Part shown: positions 8,481-16,692 of the stretch, one piece after another | Position numbering within the stretch: the first letter of the stretch is position 1 | Layout: the number at the start of each line of letters is the position of its first letter | Assembly: GCF_900104515.1 (NCBI RefSeq) | Contig: NZ_FNJL01000033.1 | Span: forward strand, 1-64,000 | Reading direction: 5' to 3' | DNA from: Paracidovorax cattleyae | GTDB taxonomy: Bacteria > Pseudomonadota > Gammaproteobacteria > Burkholderiales > Burkholderiaceae_C | Length of the DNA stretch: 64,000 nt | Position numbers and translations under genes: made by a program | Notes under the pieces: model-generated | Database searches by the model: none | The model's input: the letters and a program-made list of their open reading frames with translations, nothing else | What the model was told of the DNA's origin: nothing

Positions 8481-9368
8481 TCAGAACTTGCGCGAGACGG
8501 CGAGCACGAGGCGGTTGCCGTCGGCCGCGCGCAGCCGGTCGCCGTCCACCACCTGGAACATCTCGCGCACGCGGGTGTGCGGCATGACGTATTCGGCGCT
8601 CCAGTCGAAGCCCCAGCGGCGGTGCAGGATGCCCACCGAGTAATCGGAGAAGTCCACCTCCTTGAAGTGGCGGATCTTCTGCGTGCCCGCGTGCAGTTTC
8701 AGCGTGGTCTGTGCATCCAGCGCGATGCGGTAGTCCAGGTCGAACAGCCAGCTGCCGCGCGAGTTCTGCTCGCCGCGGGCATAGCATTCCAGCGCGCGCG
8801 TCGGATCGGACGAAACCGACAGGATCTGGCCGCAGACGCCACCGGTATCGGCGCCGCGGTAGGTCTTGGAGATCACGTTCAGGATGCGCCCTTCTAGCGC
8901 GCCCCAGCCGATCTCCAGCACCGCGTACGAGGTGTCGTAGCGGGTCGTGCGGAAGTCCGTCGGCGCCCCGGCGCCGGGGTCGATCGCATGCGGCGCGCTG
9001 AAGCTTGCGCCGGGGAAGAACTCGGTGGCGAGCCCGGCGCCGAAATGCCAGCCATCCGGATCGCCGAAGCGCCATCCCGCGCCCAGCAGCAGGTTGTAGC
9101 CGTCGCTGCCCGTATAGGCCTTGCTGCTGACGGTGGAGAACTGCGCCTGAGCGACCAGGCCGCTTTCATGGGCGACCTGCACGCTCAGCTGCGCGCCGGG
9201 GCGCATGACCGAATCAGAAATGCCGCGCGTGCGCTGGTCGCTGACGAGCTTCACCTCGGTCTCGACGACATAGCTGGCGGTCTCGTCGGCCGGGGCGGCG
9301 CCAGCGGCGCCGCCATACAGGGCGCCGACGGCACCGAGGGCGGCGATGGGGAGCAGGGTGGAGTGCAT
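8481..9368 (-). CDS. TorF-type putative outer-membrane porin
   Basis: A 295-residue secreted protein. A signal peptide covers about residues 1-25 (MHSTLLPIAALGAVGALYGG then AAGAAPA). The mature part is rich in alternating strands and ends in VLAVSRKF, a C-terminal phenylalanine as in outer-membrane barrels. The early pattern DQRTRGISDSVMRPGAQLSV fits the TorF family of putative porins (with RGxSxS). The ATG at 9368 is preceded by an AAAGG site; a longer frame to 9419 has no ribosome site. As first gene of the kinase/aldolase operon it probably admits the substrate across the outer membrane. Confidence 0.8.
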   Translation of the reverse strand: MHSTLLPIAALGAVGALYGGAAGAAPADETASYVVETEVKLVSDQRTRGISDSVMRPGAQLSVQVAHESGLVAQAQFSTVSSKAYTGSDGYNLLLGAGWRFGDPDGWHFGAGLATEFFPGASFSAPHAIDPGAGAPTDFRTTRYDTSYAVLEIGWGALEGRILNVISKTYRGADTGGVCGQILSVSSDPTRALECYARGEQNSRGSWLFDLDYRIALDAQTTLKLHAGTQKIRHFKEVDFSDYSVGILHRRWGFDWSAEYVMPHTRVREMFQVVDGDRLRAADGNRLVLAVSRKF

Positions 9369-9431
9369 GGAGGGCCTTTCTGGAGCGGGGCGGGGCAGGG
9401 CGTGGACGGGAGACGGCATGGGCGGGCCGTG

Positions 9432-9869
9432 TCAGTGCCGGCAGGCCGGCGCCGCGGGGATCTCGGCCACGCGCTGCAGCCGCTCGGTCTGGCCGAGCAG
9501 TTCGGTGCCCACGAACGCCCGCACCTGCAGCTCGCCCGACTTCACGCGCAGCGCGCCCTTGTATTTGCGGCTGTCGCGCGGGTCGTACACCCAGCCGTCG
9601 CGCCAGGCGTCGTTGTCGTAGCGCTCCAGGCGCGCGATCTGCGCGCCGCAGGTGTCTCGGGGCTGGCCGGCGTCCTTGTCCCAGACGACCTGCCCGCAGA
9701 GCGCGGAGGGTGCGTCGGCGCAGGGCTTGAACTCCAGCACCGCGTCCTTCTCCGCGGTCATCCACAGCCCCTTGGCGTCGTCTGGAGCCGCCCGGGCCGG
9801 CGACAGGAATGCCGACAGCAGGCCGGCGGCGAGGAGGAAGCGCGTGCGTGGCGTCATGGAGGGTTCCAT
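9432..9869 (-). CDS. DUF2147 secreted protein
   Basis: A 145-residue exported protein. The signal peptide is roughly residues 5-27 (MTPRTRFLLAAGLLSAFLSP followed by ARA), and the mature domain opens with GLWMTAEKDAVLEFKPC, the usual start of DUF2147. It continues with LCGQVVWDKDAGQP and DGWVYDPRDSRKYKG, the conserved core. Members are small beta-rich envelope proteins of unknown job. ATG at 9869 or 9857 may be the start. Its upstream DNA carries two copies of the ATAG-N6-CTAT repeat that also lies between the MFS and TetR genes, so it may belong to that TetR regulon. Confidence 0.85.
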   Translation of the reverse strand: MEPSMTPRTRFLLAAGLLSAFLSPARAAPDDAKGLWMTAEKDAVLEFKPCADAPSALCGQVVWDKDAGQPRDTCGAQIARLERYDNDAWRDGWVYDPRDSRKYKGALRVKSGELQVRAFVGTELLGQTERLQRVAEIPAAPACRH

Positions 9870-9877
9870 GTTGTTTG

Positions 9878-9908
9878 ATAGTGATGACTATTTTATAGCT
9901 ATGACTAT
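9878..9908. promoter_or_regulatory. Two tandem ATAG-N6-CTAT inverted repeats
   Basis: ATAGTGATGACTAT (9878-9891) and ATAGCTATGACTAT (9895-9908) lie exactly 17 bases apart, directly upstream of the DUF2147 start at 9869. The first differs at only two positions from the copy at 11328-11341 in the MFS/TetR promoter region. The tract is AT-rich against a very GC-rich background and probably contains the promoter. Confidence 0.55.
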
Positions 9909-10154
9909 TTTTATGACAACGGTGTGGCATCCGTAAAAACCCTATCCCGGCATGGAAAAACCGTGGAAGGACAGGCCTCACGTGGGGAGTGGAGTGCGGC
10001 GGGGCGCGGCGTGGGCGAAGACCGTCGGCGCGGCCCATGCCGGCAGACATGCCCCGGGCCGGAGGTGGCGATGGATCGGGCCGGGCGCTGTGCCGTTAGC
10101 GGCGCGCCCCGGGGGGCGGCAGGGCGGTGGGGGCGCACCGCGGCCTTCGCCGCG

Positions 10155-11312
10155 TCAGCGGGCCAGCGCGCGGCGGCGGGCTGCGGATCCCAGTGCGAGC
10201 ACGAGCACCGCGGCCGCGCCGAACGCGGCGCTGACGAGCGGAACGGTCCGCGCCTGCTCGCCTTCGACGAAGAACGATGCGGCCAGCGGGCCGCACGCGA
10301 TGCCGAGCAGCTGGGCGGCAGGCACCAGCGAGGCCACGCGGCCGCTGGGGTCCGCATCGAGGGCCAGGCGCATCTGGAACGGCGTGATGAACAGCCACAG
10401 GAAGGCGAACAGGCCGCACAGCAGGACGAAGGCCGTGGTGCCGCCGCCGGCCGTGGCCGGTACCGACAGGGCCACGGCCCCCAGCAGCACGGAGGCGGGC
10501 AGCAACACCGCCGTTGCGCCCACGCTGCGCACGAGGGCCGACCCGCAGCTGCCGCCGACGACCTGGATGCCCAGGCAGGCAGCGATCAGCGTCTGTACGG
10601 CCGTGGCCGAGAGACCCGCGTCCCTGCCCAGGGGCTCCACATAGGCCCAGAGCGCGCCCAGCGTGGACAGTTGCAGGAAGGCCGCGAGCAGCGGCATCGC
10701 GCGCGCGGGCGTCCAGGCGAAGCCGCCGTTGTCCGCCGCCGGCAGGGGCTGCAGCGAACGGGGCAGCGCGGGCGCCAGCACCGCCGGCACGGCCAGCAGC
10801 GCGGCCAGCAGGGTGAATGCGCCCTGCCAGCCGTGGGCCGGGATGACCACGTGCGCCAGCAGCAGGCCGGCGAGCGCCTGGGCCACCGTCTGGGTGACGA
10901 AGAAGGCGCCCGCGATCCGGTCGGGCTGGGCGCTGCGCACGATCACGGCCGTGGTGCCCCAGACCAGGATGCCTTCGGCCAGGCCCGCCGCCCCGCGCAC
11001 CAGGGCGAAGCCCAGTACGCCGCTGGCGTGCAGCGTGCCCCAGTCCAGCGCCGCGGCGGTTAGTGCGGCGCCGGCCGTCGCCAGGGGGAGGAACCGGAGG
11101 GGCAGCACCTGGTCGCCGAGCAGCACGCCCAGTGCCAGGGCGATGATTTCCGCCATGGCGACTGCGCCCAGGCCGTCGAGGCCGAGGCGACCGGCCTCCA
11201 GCAGTTCCCCGAGCAGGATCGGCTGCAGTCCCAGGGTCAGCAGCGCGAGCGATCCGACGCCCAGGGCCGACAGCAGGGCGACGGGGCGGATCTCTTGCTG
11301 GATGCAGGTCAT
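10155..11312 (-). CDS. MFS transporter
   Basis: A 385-residue membrane protein with about twelve hydrophobic helices and the layout of sugar-efflux or arabinose-efflux MFS permeases. The helix 4-5 region reads ALVRGAAGLAEGILVWG, and the second half begins near residue 195 (MPLLAAFLQLSTLGALWAYV). It is divergent from a TetR regulator with only 88 bases between the ATGs, and an ATAG-N6-CTAT repeat sits in between. An exporter controlled by its neighbour, such as for a toxic compound, is the usual reading of this pairing. Confidence 0.87.
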   Translation of the reverse strand: MTCIQQEIRPVALLSALGVGSLALLTLGLQPILLGELLEAGRLGLDGLGAVAMAEIIALALGVLLGDQVLPLRFLPLATAGAALTAAALDWGTLHASGVLGFALVRGAAGLAEGILVWGTTAVIVRSAQPDRIAGAFFVTQTVAQALAGLLLAHVVIPAHGWQGAFTLLAALLAVPAVLAPALPRSLQPLPAADNGGFAWTPARAMPLLAAFLQLSTLGALWAYVEPLGRDAGLSATAVQTLIAACLGIQVVGGSCGSALVRSVGATAVLLPASVLLGAVALSVPATAGGGTTAFVLLCGLFAFLWLFITPFQMRLALDADPSGRVASLVPAAQLLGIACGPLAASFFVEGEQARTVPLVSAAFGAAAVLVLALGSAARRRALAR

Positions 11313-11327
11313 GGGAGTGTCCGGAAA

Positions 11328-11351
11328 ATAGTGATTGCTATCGTATAGTCA
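11328..11351. promoter_or_regulatory. Candidate TetR operator in the MFS/TetR divergent region
   Basis: ATAGTGATTGCTAT at 11328-11341 is an ATAG-N6-CTAT inverted repeat. A second ATAG half-site begins at 11345, again 17 bases after the first, but its right arm is degenerate. The site starts 16 bases upstream of the MFS ATG and lies 60 bases before the TetR ATG. Its twin lies upstream of the DUF2147 gene. Confidence 0.55.
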
Positions 11352-11400
11352 ATGGGCCCGGAATGCCATCCACCATACCCTGGGAGAATCCCGAACCGAC

Positions 11401-12111
11401 ATGACCAAAACCGCCGCTTCCCGGCCCCGCCGGCCCCAGCCCGACCTGGCCACCAAGGTGCAGCCCGCGCAGCAGCGCGCGGCCGACACGTTCGAGCGCA
11501 TCCTCGAAGCCGCCGCGCAGACCCTCGACGATGTGGGCATCGAGCGGCTGTCCACCAACCTGGTGTGCGAGCGGGCGGGCCTGACGCCCCCGGCCCTCTA
11601 CCGCTACTTCCCCAACAAGTACGCGCTGCTGTCCGAGCTGGGCCAGCGCCTGATGCAGCGCCAGAACGAATGCGTGGGGCGCTGGATCGGCGCGGAGGTG
11701 TTCTCGCACGGTGAGCAGGCCCTGGCGAGCGCGCTGGAAGGGCTGTTGCTGGACACCTACGAGGTCACGCGCAGCACCCCCGCCGGGGTGTGGATCATGC
11801 GCGCCATGCGCGCCGTGCCTGCGCTGCAGCAGGTGCGGCTCGCCTCCCACGCCGAGGTGACGCAGGCGCAGACGGAGCTGCTCGCGCAGGTGCTGCCCGG
11901 GACGGACCGCGGTGAGCTGCGCCTGGCCAGCCGCGTCGTGGTGGAGATGATCTATGCCGCCGTGGAGATGCTGTTCGACGAGGCGCTGGACCCGAAGGCC
12001 GTGGCGCGCACCGTGGCCGCCATGCTGGCGAGCCAGCTGGGGCGCACGGCGCATGCAGCGCCCCCGGTGCCTGCCGCGGCCTCCCGGCCTGCGCGCAAAC
12101 GCACGCGCTGA
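11401..12111 (+). CDS. TetR/AcrR-family regulator
   Basis: A 236-residue repressor. After a basic N-terminal tail, the helix-turn-helix spans about residues 27-75: ADTFERILEAAAQTLDDVG, then LVCERAGLTPPALYRYFPNK. The C-terminal ligand domain runs to about residue 215, followed by an alanine/proline/arginine-rich tail. The ATG at 11401 fits the family start better than an alternative start at 11335. It is divergent from the MFS gene and probably represses it, and perhaps also the DUF2147 gene, through the shared ATAG-N6-CTAT repeats. Confidence 0.9.
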   Translation: MTKTAASRPRRPQPDLATKVQPAQQRAADTFERILEAAAQTLDDVGIERLSTNLVCERAGLTPPALYRYFPNKYALLSELGQRLMQRQNECVGRWIGAEVFSHGEQALASALEGLLLDTYEVTRSTPAGVWIMRAMRAVPALQQVRLASHAEVTQAQTELLAQVLPGTDRGELRLASRVVVEMIYAAVEMLFDEALDPKAVARTVAAMLASQLGRTAHAAPPVPAAASRPARKRTR

Positions 12112-12130
12112 CCGCAGCCGGCGCGGCGGG

Positions 12131-12961
12131 CTACATCGCCCAGATGCGCGGCAGCCGGGCCGGCAGGCCCCACAGGTGCGTGCGCCAGGCGCCCCAGGCC
12201 TGCCGCAGCAGTTCCATGGCCGGCTCCACCACGGGCGCCAGCACGCGCACCACCACCACCTGCGGGTGCGGGCTGGTCGCGCCCGCGGTGTCCCGCAGTG
12301 CATGGGCATCGATCACGGCGCGGGCCGCGTCCAGGGCCGACTCCCGGCGCTCCCGCGGCAGCGCCTCGCCGGCCACGAAAAACACCGAGGCCAGGCAGCG
12401 GTGCCCGGCCAGGCCGAGGTGGCCGTCCATCAGCAGCGTGTCGGCGGCGTCGATGGTGCCGCGTTCCAGCCAGATGCCGGGCACTTCGATGTGCTGGGTG
12501 AAGCGCCCTTCGGCGAAGGGCTGGCCCGAGTGCGGCAGGCCCAGCGCCGTCACGTCCCAGGCGATGCATTCGGCGCCCGGCGCGAGCGAGAGGGCGAGCC
12601 GGTTCTCGGCCTGGCAGGCGCTGTGGCACAGCGCCTCCAGCGGCAGCCATTCGAGGCGCGCGCCGGCGGCCAGCGTGGCCTGCGTGCGCTGCAGCGCGGG
12701 AGCGCCGGTGGAGCGATAGAAGCGCGTGGCGCCCGGCGTGGTGACGAGGCCGTGGGCCCCCGGCGCCACCGTGGCCGCGATGTCCAGCGTGTCCCCGCCC
12801 ACCAGTCCGCCCGGCGGATGCACGAGCACGTTGTGGCAGATGCCGTCGCCTTCGGGGTAGAGGCTCTGCAGGATGCGCAGCGGACCGTCGTGGAGGAAGC
12901 GGGCCACGGTGCGCGGGCCTTCCCGCCGGTAGTCCAGTTGCAGGCGGGCGTGCCAGGTCAT
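12131..12961 (-). CDS. ureD: Urease accessory protein UreD
   Basis: A 276-residue UreD/UreH homologue. Characteristic pieces are HNVLVHPPGGLVGGDTL near residue 42, TTPGATRFYRS near residue 75, EWLPLEALCHSAC and DGHLGLAGHRC. UreD is the scaffold that delivers nickel, with UreF and UreG, to apo-urease. It is normally the first gene before ureA, but here the downstream neighbour on this strand is the 3' end of a convergent TetR gene and no ureABC is in the window. It follows a deaminase and an ABC binding protein on the same strand. Confidence 0.93.
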   Translation of the reverse strand: MTWHARLQLDYRREGPRTVARFLHDGPLRILQSLYPEGDGICHNVLVHPPGGLVGGDTLDIAATVAPGAHGLVTTPGATRFYRSTGAPALQRTQATLAAGARLEWLPLEALCHSACQAENRLALSLAPGAECIAWDVTALGLPHSGQPFAEGRFTQHIEVPGIWLERGTIDAADTLLMDGHLGLAGHRCLASVFFVAGEALPRERRESALDAARAVIDAHALRDTAGATSPHPQVVVVRVLAPVVEPAMELLRQAWGAWRTHLWGLPARLPRIWAM

Positions 12962-13035
12962 CGGTCGGGGTTGCCTTGCGGTCGTTGCGTGGGGTGGGTG
13001 GAGCGAGCGCCGCATGATAGCGGCGTGCCCGGGCG

Positions 13036-13545
13036 TCACGCCTTCCAGGCGCCCTCGTGCGATGCGGAGGCTTCGGCGACCAGCGCCGGGCCGATGCAGT
13101 CGATCGGGTGCGGCGAGGCGTCGAAGACGTCGCGGCAGGAGAGTTCCGCGTCGCGCTGCTCCTGCCGCTCGCCGCGGAAGCCGCGCAGGCGCACCGCGTC
13201 GATGCCATAGACCACGCGGCCGATGTTGGCCCAGAAGATGGCACCCGCGCACATCACGCAGGGCTCGCCCGACGAATACAGCGTGGCGCGGGCCAGGACC
13301 TCGCGCGGATGCTGCGGGCTCGCCACGCGGATGGCGGAGGTTTCGGCGTGCGCCGTGCAGTCGCCGGTTTCTCCGTTGGCGTTCCAGGCCTCCGCGAGCA
13401 CCGTGCCGTCGTCGCCGACGATCACCGCGCCGAACGGCCGGTTGCCGCGCGCGCGGGCCTTGTCCGCCAGGGCGATGGCCTGCCGCAGGTAGCGGCCGTC
13501 GCGTTCGTCCAGCGGCATTTCCTCGGGCAGGGGCATGGCGCTCAT
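13036..13545 (-). CDS. Nucleoside/guanine deaminase-type CMP/dCMP-fold enzyme
   Basis: A 169-residue zinc deaminase of the cytidine-deaminase-like fold. The catalytic HAE is in CTAHAETSAIRVA near residue 68 and the zinc-cysteine motif is SSGEPCVMCAGAIFW near residue 95. The pattern NRPFGAVIVGDDGTVL is usual in guanine and related nucleobase deaminases. Its ATG overlaps the stop of the upstream binding-protein gene by three to four bases, so the two are co-translated. Deamination of an imported purine or pyrimidine base to yield ammonia is a sensible role. Confidence 0.9.
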   Translation of the reverse strand: MSAMPLPEEMPLDERDGRYLRQAIALADKARARGNRPFGAVIVGDDGTVLAEAWNANGETGDCTAHAETSAIRVASPQHPREVLARATLYSSGEPCVMCAGAIFWANIGRVVYGIDAVRLRGFRGERQEQRDAELSCRDVFDASPHPIDCIGPALVAEASASHEGAWKA

Positions 13546-14564
13546 GCGGCGCCTTTCGGGCCTGCGGGCAGGAAGCCGTTGTTGAACACCCGCTCGGGCG
13601 CGGGCTTCGCGGCCAGCTGGAACACGGTGGCCACTTCGTCGATCTGGCGCTCGAGCACGTCGGGCTGCACGCTGCCCAGGGCCTGGGCCTGCAGGTCCGG
13701 CGGCGCCAGGTACTGCCGGGTGATGGACCAGCGCTCGCGTTCCACATCCATGTTGAGGATGGGTTCGCGCGCCTTGATGGCCGCCAGCGCCGCATCGGGG
13801 TTGGCGAGGGTTTCGCGCAGCGCCCGCTGGCTGGCGCGCAGGAAGCCGCGCGCCGCCCCGGGCTTTTCCTGCAGCAGCCGGCCCGCCAGCAGGGCGTTGC
13901 CGTACAGGTGCAGCCCGGCCTTGCCGTATTCGAGCACGGCGAGGTCCCTGGGCGGCATGCGCGCGAACAGCGACACGGCGGAGTCGTGGAAATAGGTGGC
14001 GGCATCGACGTCGCCGCGCACCATCACGTTGTCGCGGGCGCTGAAGTCGGTCGTCACCCACTCGAAGAGGTCGGGGCCGGTCTTGAGCGCGCGCGCCACC
14101 ATGGGCCAGCAGCGGCGGGTGGATTCCACCGCTGCCGCTGCCACGCGCTTGCCCTTGAGCGACATGAAATCGGTGGTGATGCCGCGGTCCTTGCGGCCGA
14201 TGATGACGAAGGGGGCGCGCTGGTAGTACTGGTAGATGGCCTGCACCGGCGTGCCGGGGTTCTGGGCCTGGAACTCGACCAGGGAGCTGAGATCTCCCAG
14301 GCCCAGGTCGTAGGCGCCGCTGACCACGCGCGTGATGGACGCCACGGAGCCCGAGCCCACGTCGATGCTCACGTCCAGTCCCTCTTCCCTGTAGTAGCCC
14401 TTGGCGAGCGCGAGGAAGAAGGGCGATGTCTGGCTGGTGACGCGGAAGTCGAGCGTGAACTTCAGCGGAACGAGCGTGCCCTGCGCATGGACGAAGGGCG
14501 CGAACGGGGCCCCCAGCGCGGCGGTGGTGGCGAGGGAGCGTGAGAGAAACTGGCGTCGTTGCAT
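13542..14564 (-). CDS. ABC transporter substrate-binding protein, NMT1/THI5-like
   Basis: A 340-residue exported binding protein. The N terminus MQRRQFLSRSLATTAALGAP has an RRxFL-type twin-arginine signal. The mature domain starts PLKFTLDFRVTSQTSPFFLAL, with ALAKGYYREEGLDVSIDVGSG, the hallmark of NMT1/THI5-like proteins that bind pyrimidine-type nitrogen compounds. It is a paralogue of the protein at 24590-25630, sharing the VRGDVDA segment and overall layout. No permease or ATPase gene is adjacent, so it may use the membrane parts encoded at 22881-24478. Confidence 0.9.
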   Translation of the reverse strand: MQRRQFLSRSLATTAALGAPFAPFVHAQGTLVPLKFTLDFRVTSQTSPFFLALAKGYYREEGLDVSIDVGSGSVASITRVVSGAYDLGLGDLSSLVEFQAQNPGTPVQAIYQYYQRAPFVIIGRKDRGITTDFMSLKGKRVAAAAVESTRRCWPMVARALKTGPDLFEWVTTDFSARDNVMVRGDVDAATYFHDSAVSLFARMPPRDLAVLEYGKAGLHLYGNALLAGRLLQEKPGAARGFLRASQRALRETLANPDAALAAIKAREPILNMDVERERWSITRQYLAPPDLQAQALGSVQPDVLERQIDEVATVFQLAAKPAPERVFNNGFLPAGPKGAA

Positions 14565-15135
14565 GGCCGTGCCTTGTTGGTCATTGCGTGATGGCCAGTG
14601 CGCCGCTCGGCGTGCGCCGCGCGCAAGGGCACGGCGCACCGCCGGGCGCGCACCGGTGCGGATCGAGCAATTTCCGGGCGACGGCGGGGTGGGCCCCGCC
14701 GTGCTGAACGCTTCTACTCGCCGGCGTCAATGCATGAAGCATGCCCATCGTGACGCCGCCGGCACGGCACGCGAAAGCCGGGGCGGGCGGCGTTGGTGCT
14801 GCGTTGGTGCGCCATGGGCGCGCCGGCAGTGCACCGCCGTTCCTGCATTCCTCGTTCTGGTGCGCGCGGTCACCGCGGCAGTGCGGGGGACGGCGGTTTT
14901 GCCTGGCCCGCGGATTGCATCCGGCTCTGGCGAGAGTAGAAGCGTTCAGCAGGGCCGCCACCCCGTTTGCCGGGGGCGGCCGGCGGGTCATTGCTCTTGA
15001 AGCCGGAACCGGCACCGTGCCCGGCACGGGGCCGGAGCCTTTCCCACTTCAAGGGCCTGCGCCGCGTGCGCCATGGAGGGTGACCATGGGCGTGCTTCCA
15101 CGGCCCCTGCATGCTGCAACGACAAGGAAACCACC
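14565..15135. other. 571-base gap with a long inverted repeat
   Basis: No convincing gene lies here. It separates the divergent binding-protein and oxygenase genes and must hold their promoters. Its main structure is the 18-base perfect inverted repeat listed separately, enclosing a smaller pair GGCGTCA/TGACGCC (14723-14757). No sigma-54 element was found on the side of the binding-protein gene. Confidence 0.6.
14702..14951. repeat. Perfect 18-base inverted repeat spanning 250 bases
   Basis: The left arm TGCTGAACGCTTCTACTC is at 14702-14719 and its exact reverse complement is at 14934-14951. Similarity extends weakly outward. The two arms face the divergent promoters of the binding-protein and oxygenase genes. 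They could be paired sites for one regulator or the ends of a small MITE-like element. Confidence 0.6.
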
Positions 15136-16149
15136 ATGACTTCTGCCACCATTCCCGGCACGGCCGACCACTCCGGCGTCCAGGAGGAACTCTCCCGCGA
15201 GGCCCGCATGGGCGGGCTGGGCGAAGAAACGCGCGAGCGCGAGGTGCGCTGCATCGACATCTCGGATTTCGACCGCCGCAAGGAAGAGATCGCCGAGCAG
15301 CTCTGGAGCGCGTCGGTCGATATCGGCTTCTTCCAGGTGTCCCACCACGGCATTCCCATCGAGGACGTCTGCGCGGCCTTCGGGCGGGCCGAGGCCTTCT
15401 TCGCGCTGCCGCGCGAGACCAAGGCGCAGTGGCCGCTCGCGCGCAACGCGGGCTGGGAGCACAAGGCGCAGATCCGCCCCTCCACGCGCACGCCGGACCA
15501 GAAGGAGTCCTACCAGGTCACGCGCCCGCGCATGGAAGGCCTCTGGCCCACGGACGAGGAACTGCCGGGCTTTCGCGCGGCCACGCTGGCGTTCGAGCGC
15601 CAGTGCTGGGAGGTGGGCATGCGCCTGCTCTCGTGCTTCGCGTGGAAGCTGGGGTTCGACGACGCGTTCTTCACCCGCGCGCACGATCCGTCCGTGCCCG
15701 CCTACCAGAGCACGCTGCGCATGCTGCATTACTTCGCGGTGGATCCGGCGCTGAAGGATGAACTGGGCCTGTGGCGCGCGGGCGCTCACACCGACTTCGA
15801 CTGCCTGACGCTGCTGTTCCAGAAGCCGGGGCAGGGCGGGCTGCAGGTGCTGCCGGGCAAGGAGATGGAGGGCCGCCGCTGGACGCCGGTGGAGCCCGCG
15901 GAGGGCGTGATCACCTGCAACATCGGCGACATGCTCATGCGCTGGAGCGACGACGTGCTGCCCAGCAACTTCCACCGGGTGCGCAATCCGCTGCCGCACG
16001 AGTACCAGGGAGCGCGCTACAGCCTGGCGTTTTTCTGCCAGGCCAACGAGGATGCGGTGATCGCGGGCCCGGCCGGCACGCACCCGCCGATCACGGCGGG
16101 CGAATACCTGAAGCAGCGCATCAGCGCGAACTTCTCCAACCGCTACTGA
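15136..16149 (+). CDS. Isopenicillin-N-synthase-like 2-oxoglutarate/Fe(II) oxygenase
   Basis: A 337-residue non-heme iron oxygenase. The N-terminal domain VRCIDISDFDRRKEEIAEQL then VSHHGIP is typical of the family. The iron ligands are His and Asp in AGAHTDFDCLTLLFQ near residue 217 and His in LPSNFHRVRN near residue 285. The oxoglutarate arginine follows in GARYSLAFF. ATG at 15136 follows AAGGAA. It is divergent from a pyrimidine-type binding protein and a deaminase, so it may hydroxylate the imported nucleobase or a derived compound; the substrate is unknown. Confidence 0.9.
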   Translation: MTSATIPGTADHSGVQEELSREARMGGLGEETREREVRCIDISDFDRRKEEIAEQLWSASVDIGFFQVSHHGIPIEDVCAAFGRAEAFFALPRETKAQWPLARNAGWEHKAQIRPSTRTPDQKESYQVTRPRMEGLWPTDEELPGFRAATLAFERQCWEVGMRLLSCFAWKLGFDDAFFTRAHDPSVPAYQSTLRMLHYFAVDPALKDELGLWRAGAHTDFDCLTLLFQKPGQGGLQVLPGKEMEGRRWTPVEPAEGVITCNIGDMLMRWSDDVLPSNFHRVRNPLPHEYQGARYSLAFFCQANEDAVIAGPAGTHPPITAGEYLKQRISANFSNRY

Positions 16150-16163
16150 CGAAAAGGGGGCGG

Positions 16164-16424
16164 TCAGCGCGCGCCCCGCTGGGGAGGGCGCGGGCCGCCG
16201 CGGCCTTCGATGTGCCGGAAGGTGAGCCGGCCCTTGTTGAGGTCATAGGGGGACAGCTCCAGCGACACGCGGTCGCCGGCGAGCACGCGGATGCGGTGCT
16301 TGCGCATCTTGCCGCCGGCATAGGCGACGAGCTGGTGCCCGTTGTCCAGGGTCACGCGGAAGCGGGAGTCGGGCAGGACTTCCTCGACTTTGCCTTGCAT
16401 TTCGATCAGGTCTTCTTTGGACAC
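16164..16424 (-). CDS. infA: Translation initiation factor IF-1
   Basis: An 86-residue S1-like OB-fold protein: (M)[19 protein letters not shown], then [20 protein letters not shown] and [18 protein letters not shown]. The start is GTG at 16424 with a strong AAGGAG seven bases before it; no in-frame ATG precedes the core. IF-1 binds the ribosomal A site during initiation. The C-terminal tail [13 protein letters not shown] is longer and more basic than in the usual 72-residue form. Standing outside a ribosomal-protein operon, it is probably the second infA copy common in Burkholderiales. Confidence 0.93.
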   Translation of the reverse strand: MSKEDLIEMQGKVEEVLPDSRFRVTLDNGHQLVAYAGGKMRKHRIRVLAGDRVSLELSPYDLNKGRLTFRHIEGRGGPRPPQRGAR

Positions 16425-16479
16425 GGAACTCCTTCGGGATGGTGGGAAAGAAAGGGATGCATGGGCGCGGGGCCGTGCG

Positions 16480-16692
16480 TCAGGCCGCGCCGTGCAGGGC
16501 GATGTGCCGGCCCTGGTCGAGGGCGTAGCGCGAGGCCAGGGCATCGCTGTCGAACTGCGGCAGGAAGCGGAAGACGCGGTCGTGCATGCCGCGGCGGATG
16601 GAGACGGAGGCGGTGTAGCGGCCGGATTCGATGCGCCGGATCAGCGGCGTGACGAGGTAGCGGCCCACGGCCAGGGCGACGGGTGTGTGCAT
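16480..16692 (-). CDS. Small hypothetical protein
   Basis: A 70-residue frame upstream of infA on the same strand. It begins [20 protein letters not shown] and includes [21 protein letters not shown], a pattern that reads as a small beta-rich protein. No signal peptide or membrane helix is evident and no family is recognised. The ribosome site is poor. The clean composition and position argue that it is real, but it could be spurious. Confidence 0.5.
   Translation of the reverse strand: MHTPVALAVGRYLVTPLIRRIESGRYTASVSIRRGMHDRVFRFLPQFDSDALASRYALDQGRHIALHGAA

Noticed and set aside
14640-14670. GCACCGGTGC near the first binding-protein gene as a second NtrC site
   Set aside because: The arms abut without the required five-base spacer and no -24/-12 element follows.
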